From Hoeflea_A sp965204935 (GTDB lineage Bacteria > Pseudomonadota > Alphaproteobacteria > Rhizobiales > Rhizobiaceae), in NCBI RefSeq assembly GCF_965204935.1, contig NZ_CBDBFO010000002.1: a stretch of 64,000 nt of DNA. One strand, 5' to 3'. Positions 8,588-17,448 of this stretch are shown one piece after another. The number at the start of each line of letters is the position of its first letter. The first letter of the stretch is position 1. The translations under genes and the position numbers were made by a program. Under the pieces are notes generated by a model that did not search any database, was not told where the DNA came from, and saw only the letters and a list, made by a program, of their open reading frames with translations.

Positions 8588-9634
8588 ATGCGCTGGAACC
8601 GGACGGTAACGATCATTGGCGCCCATGCCGAAGGTGAAGTCGGCAGAGTATTAACGGCAGGTGTTTTGGACATTCCAGGCAATACAACTCTGGAAAAACT
8701 GGAACACCTACAGTCGAATGACGAGTTGCGACAGTTCGTCAATCACGAGCCGCGCGGTTGTGCGCAGATGACGACCAACCTGTTATTGCCGCCCAGCCAC
8801 CCGGCCGCGGATGCTGCTTTCATCCCGCTTCAGGCCGATGGCAGCCATGCCATGTCCGGATCAAACGCGATGTGTGTGGTCACGGTGCTGCTGGAAACGG
8901 GGATCCTGCCAATGCAGGAACCGGAAACAATTGTCGTCCTCGATACGGCGGCCGGACTGGTCAATGCGCGTGCTGAATGCCGAGACGGCCAGGTCGTTCG
9001 GGTAGCACTCGATCTGGTTCCGGCATTTGCCGAATATCTAGATGCAAAGCTGGAGGTCGAAGGGATCGGAACCCTGACCGTCGATGTCGCGTTTGGCGGT
9101 GTCTACTATGTCATCGCACAAGTCGCTCAACTGGACCTTGGGATTGGTCCCGATACGGCACGGGACATGGTTACCCTCGGCAACCGCATCAGATCAGCAG
9201 CACAGGAGCAATTGTCGGTACAGCATCCCGAAATCCGGCAATTCAACACGATTGGATTCCTGATGCTCGCCGACACGATTGACGCTGAGGCACATATTTA
9301 CCGCAACGCGACGATCATGCCGCCCGGCAGGATCGATCGGTCGCCATGCGGAACCGGCAGCGCGGCACGTCTTGCCGTGATGCACGCGAAGGGTCACGCT
9401 CGCGAAGGTCAGACTTATGACATGCGGTCGACGATCGACAGCCAGTTTTTGGCAAGCATACTCGGTACCACGACAGTAGGCGACCGGGCCGCCATATTGC
9501 CACGCCTATCCGGCAGAGCCTGGATCTACGGAATGATGCAGCTCGGTTCGGATCCACAGGATCCCTATCCGCTTGGCTACACCATGGCTGACACCTGGGG
9601 TACCGAAATCGCGCATTTTGTCCCACGAAACTAG
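8588..9634 (+). CDS. Proline racemase family protein (hydroxyproline epimerase/dehydratase-like), Ser/Cys active site
   Basis: A 348-residue member of the proline racemase superfamily, which uses two opposed residues to abstract and return the alpha proton of proline or hydroxyproline. The second catalytic cysteine is clear in DRSPCGTGSAA (Cys254). The first site, usually MCGH, reads MSGSNAM, so the residue at the catalytic position is Ser90 and the following Gly-His is changed to Gly-Ser-Asn. Members lacking the first cysteine are often dehydratases or have mixed activity, so simple racemase activity should not be assumed. An AAGGAG ribosome-binding site precedes the ATG. Confidence 0.8.
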   Translation: MRWNRTVTIIGAHAEGEVGRVLTAGVLDIPGNTTLEKLEHLQSNDELRQFVNHEPRGCAQMTTNLLLPPSHPAADAAFIPLQADGSHAMSGSNAMCVVTVLLETGILPMQEPETIVVLDTAAGLVNARAECRDGQVVRVALDLVPAFAEYLDAKLEVEGIGTLTVDVAFGGVYYVIAQVAQLDLGIGPDTARDMVTLGNRIRSAAQEQLSVQHPEIRQFNTIGFLMLADTIDAEAHIYRNATIMPPGRIDRSPCGTGSAARLAVMHAKGHAREGQTYDMRSTIDSQFLASILGTTTVGDRAAILPRLSGRAWIYGMMQLGSDPQDPYPLGYTMADTWGTEIAHFVPRN

Positions 9635-9831
9635 GAGGCACCATCTTTCAGTCGAGTAAACACCGCCGCAGCGTGTCGGTTGCGAAGTGCTTTTGTCGCG
9701 ATCGCCTGCGCCTCATTGAGGGTTTCCAGCTCGCAGCTTGCCCGAACGCCACAGGTTTTGTTGCGGCAAGCGCCTGTATAATCGCCGGTTTTCAGCGGCG
9801 AAATCCATAAATTTCTGAGCCCAGCAGTAGG
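9631..9831 (-). other. Open frame of 66 codons with no clear start, possible gene remnant
   Basis: Reading on the reverse strand, an open frame follows a TAG at 9832-9834 and ends at TAG 9631-9633, overlapping the stop of the racemase gene by two bases. It contains no ATG. The peptide includes GDYTGACRNKTCGVRASC, three cysteines in a compact pattern, followed by a helical KALRNRHAAAVFTRLKDGAS. It is not a continuation of the asparaginase frame. Composition looks coding, so it may be the 3' end of a decayed gene or a small gene with an unusual start. I do not recognise the family. Confidence 0.3.
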
Positions 9832-9861
9832 CTAACGCCGTAGGGAACCCATACCGCCACT

Positions 9862-10413
9862 TCACGCATGGGCGAATGTCAGGCTATCGTAATCCTTACG
9901 CGCCCCAGGGAGCGGCAGGATCCGATTGTGGAAGACGATATACGTGCCGGGAGGCAACAGGCGAAGCGCCAGAAGCGATTCCGTCACGTTCTGAACAGCA
10001 TCCGAGCCGCGAACAGCAAAGGGTATCATCGCTCCGGTGAAGATGACCGGCACACGGGGTGGCCCCATCGACCGACAGAATGCCTCGCCGGTTTCCACGA
10101 GGCTGTCTGTTCCGTGGGTTACCAGCACCGCATCATGAAGGTCGACCATGTTGCTGATTTCGGACATGATTCGGCACCGCTCCGACGGACCAATTTCACT
10201 GGAATCGCGATGCATCAGGTCGCAAAAGGTAAAGCTCAAATCATCAGTCCGTAATGCGGAGATGATTTCCCGAACTCTTGGCTCGAAATTGTGGAGCCTC
10301 TCCTCGGCAGCAAAGTAGCTCTTGGCAATGGTGCCACCGGTCATGATGACAGCGACGGAAAAACGCTCGAGGTCGGTGACGGCGGTTTTGGGCTGCAACG
10401 GTGGAGCCGGCAT
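9862..10413 (-). CDS. Short asparaginase-family protein (N-terminal domain only)
   Basis: A 183-residue protein with the two threonine motifs of bacterial asparaginases: AVIMTGGTIAKS near residue 22 and VLVTHGTDSLVETG near residue 97. Full-length L-asparaginases are about 320-350 residues with a C-terminal domain completing the dimer site; this one stops after the N-terminal domain, as do some short single-domain family members. ATG 10413 gives the natural N-terminus and lies 4 bases after the universal stress gene, so the two are co-transcribed with the TRAP transporter. Substrate is uncertain; hydrolysis of asparagine or a related amide imported by the transporter is a guess. Confidence 0.75.
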   Translation of the reverse strand: MPAPPLQPKTAVTDLERFSVAVIMTGGTIAKSYFAAEERLHNFEPRVREIISALRTDDLSFTFCDLMHRDSSEIGPSERCRIMSEISNMVDLHDAVLVTHGTDSLVETGEAFCRSMGPPRVPVIFTGAMIPFAVRGSDAVQNVTESLLALRLLPPGTYIVFHNRILPLPGARKDYDSLTFAHA

Positions 10414-10417
10414 GGGA

Positions 10418-10885
10418 CTATTTTGAATTTTGGCCGTTGCGAACGACGAAAACGGAACACTTTGCGTGGCGAACGATCTTTGCAGCGTTCGGCCCGAGCA
10501 AGTAGTCACCAAGATCGGGAACATGTGACATCAGTATGATCAGGTCCGCAGACATCTCCTTCGCCGTCGCGAGAATCTCGGAGTAAACAGAACCCGAGCG
10601 TATCACCCTGCTGATTTCGCCGAATTCATTCCCTACCCCATCAATAAGCCGATCCAGCCGCTCCTTGGCCACTTCGAGAGCATGTTTCTCGAGTTGCGCG
10701 GGCGAAGCAGTGGTGAACGGGGCCGCCTGCGCCGCCTGTGCGATTACAGTTCCAAGTTCGGGAACCACTGTTGCAACGGTCAGTTCCACGTCGTTGCCTG
10801 CCGCATGCTGGCGGAGCGGATCGAGCACATAGTTCCAACAACGCGGTTCCTCGACATCGACGGGGACAAGAATACGAAGCCTCAT
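10418..10885 (-). CDS. Universal stress protein (UspA family), TRAP-associated
   Basis: A 155-residue UspA-fold protein with the LVPVDVEEP start strand and the C-terminal nucleotide-binding pattern LIILMSHVPDLGDYLLGPNAAKIVRHAKCSVFVV (pattern G-2x-G-9x-S/N is partly kept). ATG 10885 is preferred to 10903 because GGAGG lies between them at the right distance. TRAP transporter operons often carry such a protein; TeaD of the Halomonas ectoine transporter binds ATP and tunes uptake. It follows the large permease gene after 21 bases. Confidence 0.85.
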   Translation of the reverse strand: MRLRILVPVDVEEPRCWNYVLDPLRQHAAGNDVELTVATVVPELGTVIAQAAQAAPFTTASPAQLEKHALEVAKERLDRLIDGVGNEFGEISRVIRSGSVYSEILATAKEMSADLIILMSHVPDLGDYLLGPNAAKIVRHAKCSVFVVRNGQNSK

Positions 10886-10906
10886 TGCGGATGCCTCCTT
10901 CAAGGC

Positions 10907-12211
10907 CTAAAGGCCCGTAATCAACGACGGCAGCCAAAGGGATAGTTGCGGAACAAATGTTGTCAGCAAGACCACCGGGAAATAGGCAAGGAACACAAAA
11001 ACGAGCGTTGGACTGATTACCTTTGCCAGCGTCGTTTGACCAATCAACGTTCCAAAATAAAGTATGGGTGCCGTTGGTGGCGTGATCAGCCCCATACCCA
11101 GATTGGTCCCAATGATTGCCGCGAAATGAACCGGATGGACACCTGCTTCAGTGACGACCGGAAGAAGCAGCGGCGCTGCCAGCAAGATGCCGCTGACGTC
11201 CTCCATGAACATGCCGATCATCAGAAGAAAGACGTTAACCAGCAACAGCAACACGATCGGATTTTCAGAGATCGCCAGCATCGTATGCAGGATCTGCTGT
11301 GGCACGTCCTCAAGTGTCAGGACCCGCGCAAGCATATTGGCGGTGAAGATCACAAACATCAGGACCGCGGTCACCTGCGCAGACTTCCAAACGACCTCGT
11401 AAAACGAACTGAAGGTCAGTTCGCGGTAGATAAGGAACGCCACGGGCAGAGCGTACATCACCGCAACGGCCGCTGCTTCTGTGGGCGTAGTTACCCCACC
11501 ATATATGAGACTCAAGATGATCAGCGGCATCGCAAGACCGAAGCCCGCTTCTCGTGAGCGCTGAAAGACGGTTTTCACCTGCACCCTGAACGGTTGATGT
11601 TCGGTGACGCGAATATCCATTTTTCGCGTCAATACCGCATTCCAGAATGAGAACAGTGCGACCAGGATCAAGGCGGGTACAAGCGGCGCGAGGAAGCAGG
11701 CCGCTATCGAGGTGCCGGTAACCCAACCATAGAGGATCATCGTCGCGCTCGGAGGAATCAGCAGCGCCAACACAGCCGAACACGATACCAGCGATGTGGC
11801 ATAACCGCGGTCGTATCCCTGTTCCACCATGCGTGGAATGGCAATGGAACCAATTGCTGCAACCGCCGATGACGCCATCCCCGAAATAGCACCGAAAATG
11901 GCCGTTGTTATCACCGTTACTACGCCGAGACCGCTGCGGTAGCGCCCGAGAACACTGTCGGCAAGATCGAGCAAACGACGCGCAATGCCACCCTGGGTCA
12001 TAATACCGCCAGCCAGAATATATAGCGGGATGGCCAACAAGACGACTGACGACACTTTCGAAAAACCGGATGTGATCAGGAATGTTGTCGAGTTGTAGTC
12101 GCCGAAATAGACAAGGAAAGCAGCGGCAGCGACAAACGTCAGCGCCACCGGTACACCAAGAATCATGAGCGTCACGAGTATCGCAACGTCGATTAGGACG
12201 AGGGAACTCAC
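10907..12211 (-). CDS. dctM: TRAP transporter large permease subunit (DctM)
   Basis: A 434-residue inner-membrane protein with about 12 hydrophobic segments and the DctM family landmarks: LVLIDVAILVTLMILGVPVA at the start, the repeated ATAAIFGAISGMASSAVAAIGSIAIP-like loop (positions about 105-130) and GMFMEDVSGILLAAPLLLPV. It forms the ion-coupled channel of a tripartite periplasmic transporter with DctQ and DctP. Its start overlaps the end of dctQ by 4 bases, indicating translational coupling. Confidence 0.95.
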   Translation of the reverse strand: MSSLVLIDVAILVTLMILGVPVALTFVAAAAFLVYFGDYNSTTFLITSGFSKVSSVVLLAIPLYILAGGIMTQGGIARRLLDLADSVLGRYRSGLGVVTVITTAIFGAISGMASSAVAAIGSIAIPRMVEQGYDRGYATSLVSCSAVLALLIPPSATMILYGWVTGTSIAACFLAPLVPALILVALFSFWNAVLTRKMDIRVTEHQPFRVQVKTVFQRSREAGFGLAMPLIILSLIYGGVTTPTEAAAVAVMYALPVAFLIYRELTFSSFYEVVWKSAQVTAVLMFVIFTANMLARVLTLEDVPQQILHTMLAISENPIVLLLLVNVFLLMIGMFMEDVSGILLAAPLLLPVVTEAGVHPVHFAAIIGTNLGMGLITPPTAPILYFGTLIGQTTLAKVISPTLVFVFLAYFPVVLLTTFVPQLSLWLPSLITGL

Positions 12212-12765
12212 TTTCCGTTTTTCCTTTTGCTGGCTCGGTGGGCTGGGTTTTCCGGTATGTGCCAGATCGTTACGCGCAGGCTTTCCAGGAATTCCAGAAA
12301 GAAATAGAACGCGGTCAGGCAGAGACCAACCAGCATGGTACCGTAAACCCAGACCATGGGCAGTCGCAATTCAACCGACTTTGTGTTCATGCGTTCGGTA
12401 AAAACGAAAAGGTCAAAAAGCGAATTGATGATGTAGAGCGTCAGCAGGAAAGCGAGCAGTTTGGTGGTTGTGTGAACAGCGGCAGTCAGGCGGCCTTCAC
12501 CGAAGAATGTGTCAATCAGGCTTGCCGATATGTGGCTGCGTTCGTGGGTGGCATATGCAGCACCGATAAAATACATACTCACGCCCGCAAAACTGGCGAA
12601 TTCCTCGATGCCGAACAGAGAGTAATTGAATACGTAACGGGCGACGACTTGAAGAAACACTGCGAGCGTGAAGGCAATACTGGATGCGAACATCACGAAA
12701 CGCATCAGGCGCAGCTTGAACTGCCACAACGGGTGCTCGATCTGTATCTGACGTTCCTGAAGCAT
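12208..12765 (-). CDS. dctQ: TRAP transporter small permease subunit (DctQ)
   Basis: A 185-residue protein with four hydrophobic segments, matching the DctQ family: VVARYVFNYSLFGIEEFASFAGVSMYFIGAAYA contains the conserved R-Y-x-F and E-E motifs, and HERSHISASLIDTF is the typical loop. It stabilises the large permease in the inner membrane. It overlaps dctM by 4 bases and lies 71 bases after dctP, with a stable hairpin in between. Confidence 0.92.
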   Translation of the reverse strand: MLQERQIQIEHPLWQFKLRLMRFVMFASSIAFTLAVFLQVVARYVFNYSLFGIEEFASFAGVSMYFIGAAYATHERSHISASLIDTFFGEGRLTAAVHTTTKLLAFLLTLYIINSLFDLFVFTERMNTKSVELRLPMVWVYGTMLVGLCLTAFYFFLEFLESLRVTIWHIPENPAHRASKRKNGK

Positions 12766-12795
12766 AGCGACCTCGCCGCCGGCAGGCGAATTCGA

Positions 12796-12819
12796 GGAGC
12801 CGGCAGCGTAACCGGCTCC
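12796..12819 (-). terminator. Intercistronic hairpin between dctP and dctQ
   Basis: GGAGCCGG (12796-12803) pairs perfectly with CCGGCTCC (12812-12819) around an 8-base loop. There is no T-run, so it is more likely an RNA-processing or partial-termination hairpin that raises expression of the binding protein relative to the permeases, a common feature of binding-protein operons. Confidence 0.5.
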
Positions 12820-12836
12820 CCGCGCCCGGGAGTGAA

Positions 12837-13862
12837 CTAGTTGGCGTAATGTGACTGGATGAGCCCATAGAGCTCATCGCCAATTTCATCCTTCATTTTT
12901 GGCCAGGCGTCCTTACGCACGGCATCGGCCAGAACATCAATTTCATCACGCGTGTAGGTGACGACAGTGACGCCGCTGTCGCGCAACTGGTCGAGATAGG
13001 CATTGTCCGCAGCCTCGACCGCGTTGAAGCGTTGCGTGGCGAGATCCTTGGCGATGGCAAGGATCGTCTCGCGATCTTGGTCCGATAAACTCGCCATGGA
13101 CATCGCACTGGCTAGCAGCCAATTGATTTCGAAATGATCGTTGATCTGCAGCCAGGTATTGACGACACCGTTCCAGTCACGCACAGCGTTTTCGGGAACG
13201 CCGCCCACCATGCCGTCAATAACGCCCGTTTGAACGCCGGTGTAGAGTTCCGCCCACGGCATTGTCGTGGTCGAATAGCCAAGACGTTCAAGGGTCGGTT
13301 TATGGGTCGGCACACCAGATGGCCACACTCGGATTTTCAACGCGCTATGATCAGCGTCAGGATTCTTTGGATCGGCGACAGGCTTACTTACAGCCATACC
13401 ACCGAGGCCGAATGCATATGGCGCCAACACGTCAATCTGCTGCGGCTTGACCAGTTCGTCCACGATGTTGAACAGAAAACCGCCAGTGTTCCAGGCTTCG
13501 CGCGCAGAATCATAGTCCACTGCTGTGTAGGGAAACCACGTTAGAGCCAGACGGGAATCGAACTTTGTCGAAATTGACTGGATCGCTAGGTCGACCGATC
13601 CTTGGCTCAACAGCTCATAGACTTCCTCCCAGTCGCCCAACTGGCTGGCAGGATAGATGCGGACATTGACCCGGCCATCCGTTTCAGCAGTAACTCTTTC
13701 GGCAAACTGGTGAGCCCATTTGTCCATATCGGACTCCGGCGGCGACAGATGCGACAGCCGCAGGGTCGTCTCACCGAAAGCGGCACTGCTGAGCGTCGAA
13801 AGACCGAATAAGAGCGCAGCGGCAGTTCCGAGCGCCTGGCGGCGTCTGCAATTGAAAGACAT
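12837..13862 (-). CDS. dctP: TRAP transporter substrate-binding protein (DctP)
   Basis: A 341-residue periplasmic solute receptor. From ATG 13862 it begins with an arginine-rich n-region (MSFNCRRRQALG) and a hydrophobic segment ending at SSAAFG, a probable Sec or Tat signal. The DctP fold is shown by TLRLSHLSPPESDMDKWAHQFAERV, PASQLGDWEEVYELLSQGSVDLAIQ and LKIRVWPSGVP; the last holds the conserved arginine that binds the ligand carboxylate. Upstream starts (to 14012) add a region unlike the family. First gene of the operon dctP-dctQ-dctM-usp-asparaginase. The ligand is unknown; a carboxylate is expected. Confidence 0.92.
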   Translation of the reverse strand: MSFNCRRRQALGTAAALLFGLSTLSSAAFGETTLRLSHLSPPESDMDKWAHQFAERVTAETDGRVNVRIYPASQLGDWEEVYELLSQGSVDLAIQSISTKFDSRLALTWFPYTAVDYDSAREAWNTGGFLFNIVDELVKPQQIDVLAPYAFGLGGMAVSKPVADPKNPDADHSALKIRVWPSGVPTHKPTLERLGYSTTTMPWAELYTGVQTGVIDGMVGGVPENAVRDWNGVVNTWLQINDHFEINWLLASAMSMASLSDQDRETILAIAKDLATQRFNAVEAADNAYLDQLRDSGVTVVTYTRDEIDVLADAVRKDAWPKMKDEIGDELYGLIQSHYAN

Positions 13863-14092
13863 AGAAAAGCTCCCTTGTTCGTCTTGGACAAAAACTCCGT
13901 AGCATTGGGTATTCGCCGAATTCACAAAGGTTACGGGCGGGCGTCGCTCTTCAACTTGAATGATCTGGTCATTTATATGAACAAGAAGGACAGTAATTTC
14001 TGCGCACGACAAGGCTTCGGTGAACGGAGTGCGTTCGCGTCAACCGAAGCTCGTCAAAGGGAAAAATACCGCCGTGTAGAGGATCCAGGCAC

Positions 14093-14120
14093 AAAAAAGG
14101 CCGCGAAAATTGCGGCCTTT
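14093..14120 (-). terminator. Rho-independent terminator of tig
   Basis: On the reverse strand GGCCGC (14112-14117) pairs with GCGGCC (14099-14104) around a 7-base loop, followed by a run of six T (14093-14098). It lies 22 bases beyond the trigger factor stop. Confidence 0.85.
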
Positions 14121-14142
14121 CCACATTTAGTCCGGCGTTCGG

Positions 14143-15585
14143 CTATTCGGCGTCGGCTGCCTTCTTGGCCGGTGCCTTTTTCTTCGCAGGGGCTTTTTTC
14201 TTTGGCGCAGCCTTCTTCTTGGCCGGCTTCGCAGCCGCTTTTACCTCGTCTTCATCGTCGGCCATCAGCTCTTCCTTGCTGACGGTCTGATCGGTGACAT
14301 CTGCTTCGCCGATGATGTAGTCGATGACCTTTTCCTCGAAGATCGGCGCGCGCAACTGTGCAACCGCATCGGGTGTCTTCTGGAAATACTCCATGATCTG
14401 CTGTTCCTGACCCGGATACTGGCGGACCTGGTCGTAGACTGCACGCTGCATTTCCTCGTCGGTCACGCTGATTTCAGCCTTTTCACCGATCTGCGACAGC
14501 ACCAGCCCGAGCCGGACCCGGCGCTCGGCCAGCTTGCGGTAGTCGTCGCGCGCCGCTTCCTCGGTCGTATCCTCGTCCTCGAAGCTCTTGCCAGACTGCT
14601 CCAGGTCCTGGGTGATCTGTCCCCAGATATTGTTGAATTCGACCTCGAGCAAGCCCTCAGGCGTGTCGAACTTGTACTCTTCATCGAGCGCATCAAGGAT
14701 CTGACGCTTGATTTTCTGACGGGTGTACTGGCCATACTGGCCTTCAATCTGATCGCGCACGACTTCGCGCAGACGGTCGGCCGACTCCAGCCCGAGCGTC
14801 TTGGCAAGTTCGTCATCGATCACCAATTCACCGGGCGTCGCGACTTCCTTGACCGTGACGTCGAACGTGGCTTCCTTGCCGGCCAGGTGGGTTGCCTGGT
14901 ACTCCTCAGGGAATGTGACGGTAATCGTCTTTTCATCACCTGCCTTCACACCGACGAGCTGGTCTTCGAAACCCGGAATGAAGGTATTCGAACCAAGCAC
15001 AAGATTGGCATCCGTATCGGCGCCGCCGTCAAACGGCTCACCGTCAACCTTGCCGACATAGTCCATGGTCACACGGTCACCGTCGGCCGCCTTGCCCTTC
15101 TTGGTTTCGTAGCTGCGTGCGCTTTCGGCAACACGCTCGACCTGCTCATTGACCTCGTCGTCGGCAATGTCGACAACCTGGCGGTTGAGCTTCAGCTTGG
15201 AAACGTCGCCAATCTCGAATTCCGGAATGACCTCATATGACATCGAAAACTCGAAATCAGCCTTGGCGTCGAGGATCTCGTTTGCCTCGGCCTCGTCCTC
15301 GGTCATCGTGATCTGCGGACGCGTAGCGGATTTTTCACCGCGCTCGGACAGGATATCGGTCGGCTTCTCGTTGATCATTTCATTGACCAGCTCGGCCATG
15401 ATCGACTTGCCGTAGACCTTGCGCAGATGGGCGATCGGCACCTTGCCGGGGCGGAATCCGTTGAGCCGCACCTTGTCCTTGGCATCGACAAGGCGCTCGT
15501 TCATGCGCGTTTCCATGTCCTTGGCCGGAACCACGACCTTGATCTCGCGCTTCAGTCCTTCAGACAGCGTTTCTGTAACCTGCAT
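14143..15585 (-). CDS. tig: Trigger factor, ribosome-associated chaperone and prolyl isomerase
   Basis: Trigger factor binds ribosomal protein L23 at the tunnel exit and folds nascent chains. The 480-residue product has the N-terminal ribosome-binding domain with the signature GFRPGKVPIAHLRKVYG (about residues 42-58), a central FKBP-like domain (GDRVTMDYVGKVDGEPFDGG, about 165-184) and the C-terminal helical domain. The last 30 residues are a Lys/Ala/Pro-rich tail (AKKKAAPKKKAPAKKKAPAK), not needed for the fold and typical of some rhizobial versions. Monocistronic, with its own terminator. Confidence 0.97.
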   Translation of the reverse strand: MQVTETLSEGLKREIKVVVPAKDMETRMNERLVDAKDKVRLNGFRPGKVPIAHLRKVYGKSIMAELVNEMINEKPTDILSERGEKSATRPQITMTEDEAEANEILDAKADFEFSMSYEVIPEFEIGDVSKLKLNRQVVDIADDEVNEQVERVAESARSYETKKGKAADGDRVTMDYVGKVDGEPFDGGADTDANLVLGSNTFIPGFEDQLVGVKAGDEKTITVTFPEEYQATHLAGKEATFDVTVKEVATPGELVIDDELAKTLGLESADRLREVVRDQIEGQYGQYTRQKIKRQILDALDEEYKFDTPEGLLEVEFNNIWGQITQDLEQSGKSFEDEDTTEEAARDDYRKLAERRVRLGLVLSQIGEKAEISVTDEEMQRAVYDQVRQYPGQEQQIMEYFQKTPDAVAQLRAPIFEEKVIDYIIGEADVTDQTVSKEELMADDEDEVKAAAKPAKKKAAPKKKAPAKKKAPAKKAADAE

Positions 15586-15912
15586 TTTCGTACCTTCAAT
15601 TTCCTGGCTGCCGCGTCCGGCCGATGCGGCGGCCAGCGCGATGCCCTTTTGCCTGCCAAGTGAGGCAGCGGTTTGTTCGGGCGCCCTTGCCGGGGCATAT
15701 GCGGCATAGCACCATTGTAATTATTGACCTTTTCCGCTTTGCGCTTTCCGTAATTTTGGAACCGGTCACGCTTGCTGCGGTTGCCGCCAACGGGCGTTCG
15801 CCGGGCAATAGCAAATTGGTTGCCTGCCCGCAACGCAAAACCGCCATCTCATTGGCGCTAAAGCTCTAATTTTTGCATTCTATATGAACCCGTTGACCCG
15901 ACGATACCCCTG
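15586..15912. other. Intergenic region upstream of tig, nothing assigned
   Basis: 327 bases between the tig start and the end of the P450 gene, both read leftwards. It must hold the tig promoter, but I see no convincing -35/-10 pair, hairpin or RNA gene. Short open frames here have no coding signature. Confidence 0.5.
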
Positions 15913-17103
15913 TCAGCTCAATTGTGCAGGCAGCCGGCTATAACCGCGGAAACGGATGCGGCCGCTGCGTTCCGCGCCATCGGCAATCGCGTAGTCGGGA
16001 TAACGTTCGAGGAAGCGGCTGATGCCGATCCGGCCTTCCATCCTCGCAAGGCTCAACCCGACGCAAGTGTGCGGGCCGCTTGCAAAGGCAAGATGTCGAT
16101 TGGGGCGGCGATCGAGCACCATTGCATCCGCGTCGTTGAACTGTTCCGGATCGCGGTTTGCCGCGCCGATGCACAAATGCAAATCCGTGCCAGGCGCGAT
16201 TCGCTCACCCTGGATTTCAACGGATTCCGTCGTCAGACGATTGCCAAACTGGTTGGGGCTTTCGAGCCGCAGGAATTCATCCACCGCCGTAGCCATCATC
16301 GCCGGGTTCCCGATCAATTTCGCCCGCGCGTCACGATCCCTGTCGAGCAGCGCCAGGGCGTTGCCGATCAAATTGGTGGTCGTCTCATGTCCGGCATTCA
16401 GGATAAAAATGCAGTTCTGGTAAAGTTCCACTTCACTCAGGCCGCCATCGATATCCGACTGGATCAGCCGCGTCAGAACGTCGATCTCCGGATCGCCCGG
16501 CCGTGCCCGCCGGTCGGCGACGATCTCGCGCAGCAATGCCACGAAATCCGAGACCGCGTGGTTTCCCCTATCGTGCTGCTCCGGCGTCAGGCTTGGCTCC
16601 AGCGCACCGAGAATCGCGAGCGACCATTCGCGCAAGGGCTCGCGTGCGGAACGCGGCAGGTCGAGCAGGTTGCCGATGACCTCGATCGGGATTGCGCCGG
16701 CGAAATCGGCAATGATTTCGATATCCTCCCGGCCGGTCATGCGGTCAAGGAGACTGTCAACAAGAAGGACCAGCCCAGGCTCCATATGCTTCAGCGCACG
16801 CGGGTTCATTGCCCCGACCATCACCTGTCGCACCCTTGTATGCAGCGGCGGATCGTTGAAGACGAGCGATGTGGTGTGGTGTTCATAAAGCGGTGTCTCG
16901 GCACCGAATTTCGGCGCGAACACCTTCTTCTTGTCCGAGATGAAGCGTTGCGTGTCACGATAGACCATCTCCAGGTCCGCATAGCGCGACAGAACCACGG
17001 ATCCGTCCGCCTGCCGGCAGACCGGCGCCTCCTCGCGAAGGTGGCGGTACGTCGGATAGGGATCGTCGACGAATTCGGACGTTGGCCGGGTGATATCAAA
17101 CAT
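15913..17103 (-). CDS. Cytochrome P450
   Basis: A 396-residue soluble bacterial P450. Present are the I-helix oxygen-activation motif AGHETTTN (about residues 239-246), the K-helix ExxR in DEFLRLESP, and the heme ligand cysteine in FASGPHTCVGLSLAR. It needs a ferredoxin and reductase, none of which is nearby, so electrons must come from elsewhere in the genome. Substrate cannot be predicted. The gene stands alone between tig and the IS island. The first residues (MFDITRPTSEFVDDPYPTYRHLRE) fit the usual N-terminus, supporting this start. Confidence 0.92.
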   Translation of the reverse strand: MFDITRPTSEFVDDPYPTYRHLREEAPVCRQADGSVVLSRYADLEMVYRDTQRFISDKKKVFAPKFGAETPLYEHHTTSLVFNDPPLHTRVRQVMVGAMNPRALKHMEPGLVLLVDSLLDRMTGREDIEIIADFAGAIPIEVIGNLLDLPRSAREPLREWSLAILGALEPSLTPEQHDRGNHAVSDFVALLREIVADRRARPGDPEIDVLTRLIQSDIDGGLSEVELYQNCIFILNAGHETTTNLIGNALALLDRDRDARAKLIGNPAMMATAVDEFLRLESPNQFGNRLTTESVEIQGERIAPGTDLHLCIGAANRDPEQFNDADAMVLDRRPNRHLAFASGPHTCVGLSLARMEGRIGISRFLERYPDYAIADGAERSGRIRFRGYSRLPAQLS

Positions 17104-17448
17104 GTCTCGCCAGTCGCTGTACCGCGGCCAGGATTCACGAGCCGCATGCCAAGCGAATACGACGCAAATGCAACCGTCAAGCCGCGGTGTTGCGGCGGCG
17201 TTACGGTAACGACATCCTACAAACCAGTATTGCCGAAATTACTTACCAACTAATTCTGACAATCTGCTCAGAAAATAAAGTCATACACGTAATCCAAATG
17301 GGTTATGCGCGCTCATTTACCCGAAAATACAGTGCTCCGGACGGCATTTTCAGCTGGCACAAATGCCTAAGAGCGGTCCGCGGACCGTCCGACAAGACAG
17401 CGGCCGGCAGCAGATTTGATTGACAGGATGTGCGAACAGGAGCGCGAA
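17104..17448. other. Intergenic region upstream of the P450 gene
   Basis: 345 bases between the P450 start and the small interrupted gene, divergently transcribed, so it should contain both promoters. The stretch 17215-17300 is AT-rich compared with its surroundings. No hairpin with a T-run, operator-like repeat or convincing frame was seen. Confidence 0.4.

Noticed and set aside
15922..17253. 443-codon open frame antisense to the P450
   Set aside because: Shadow of the P450 reading frame, with no motif of its own.
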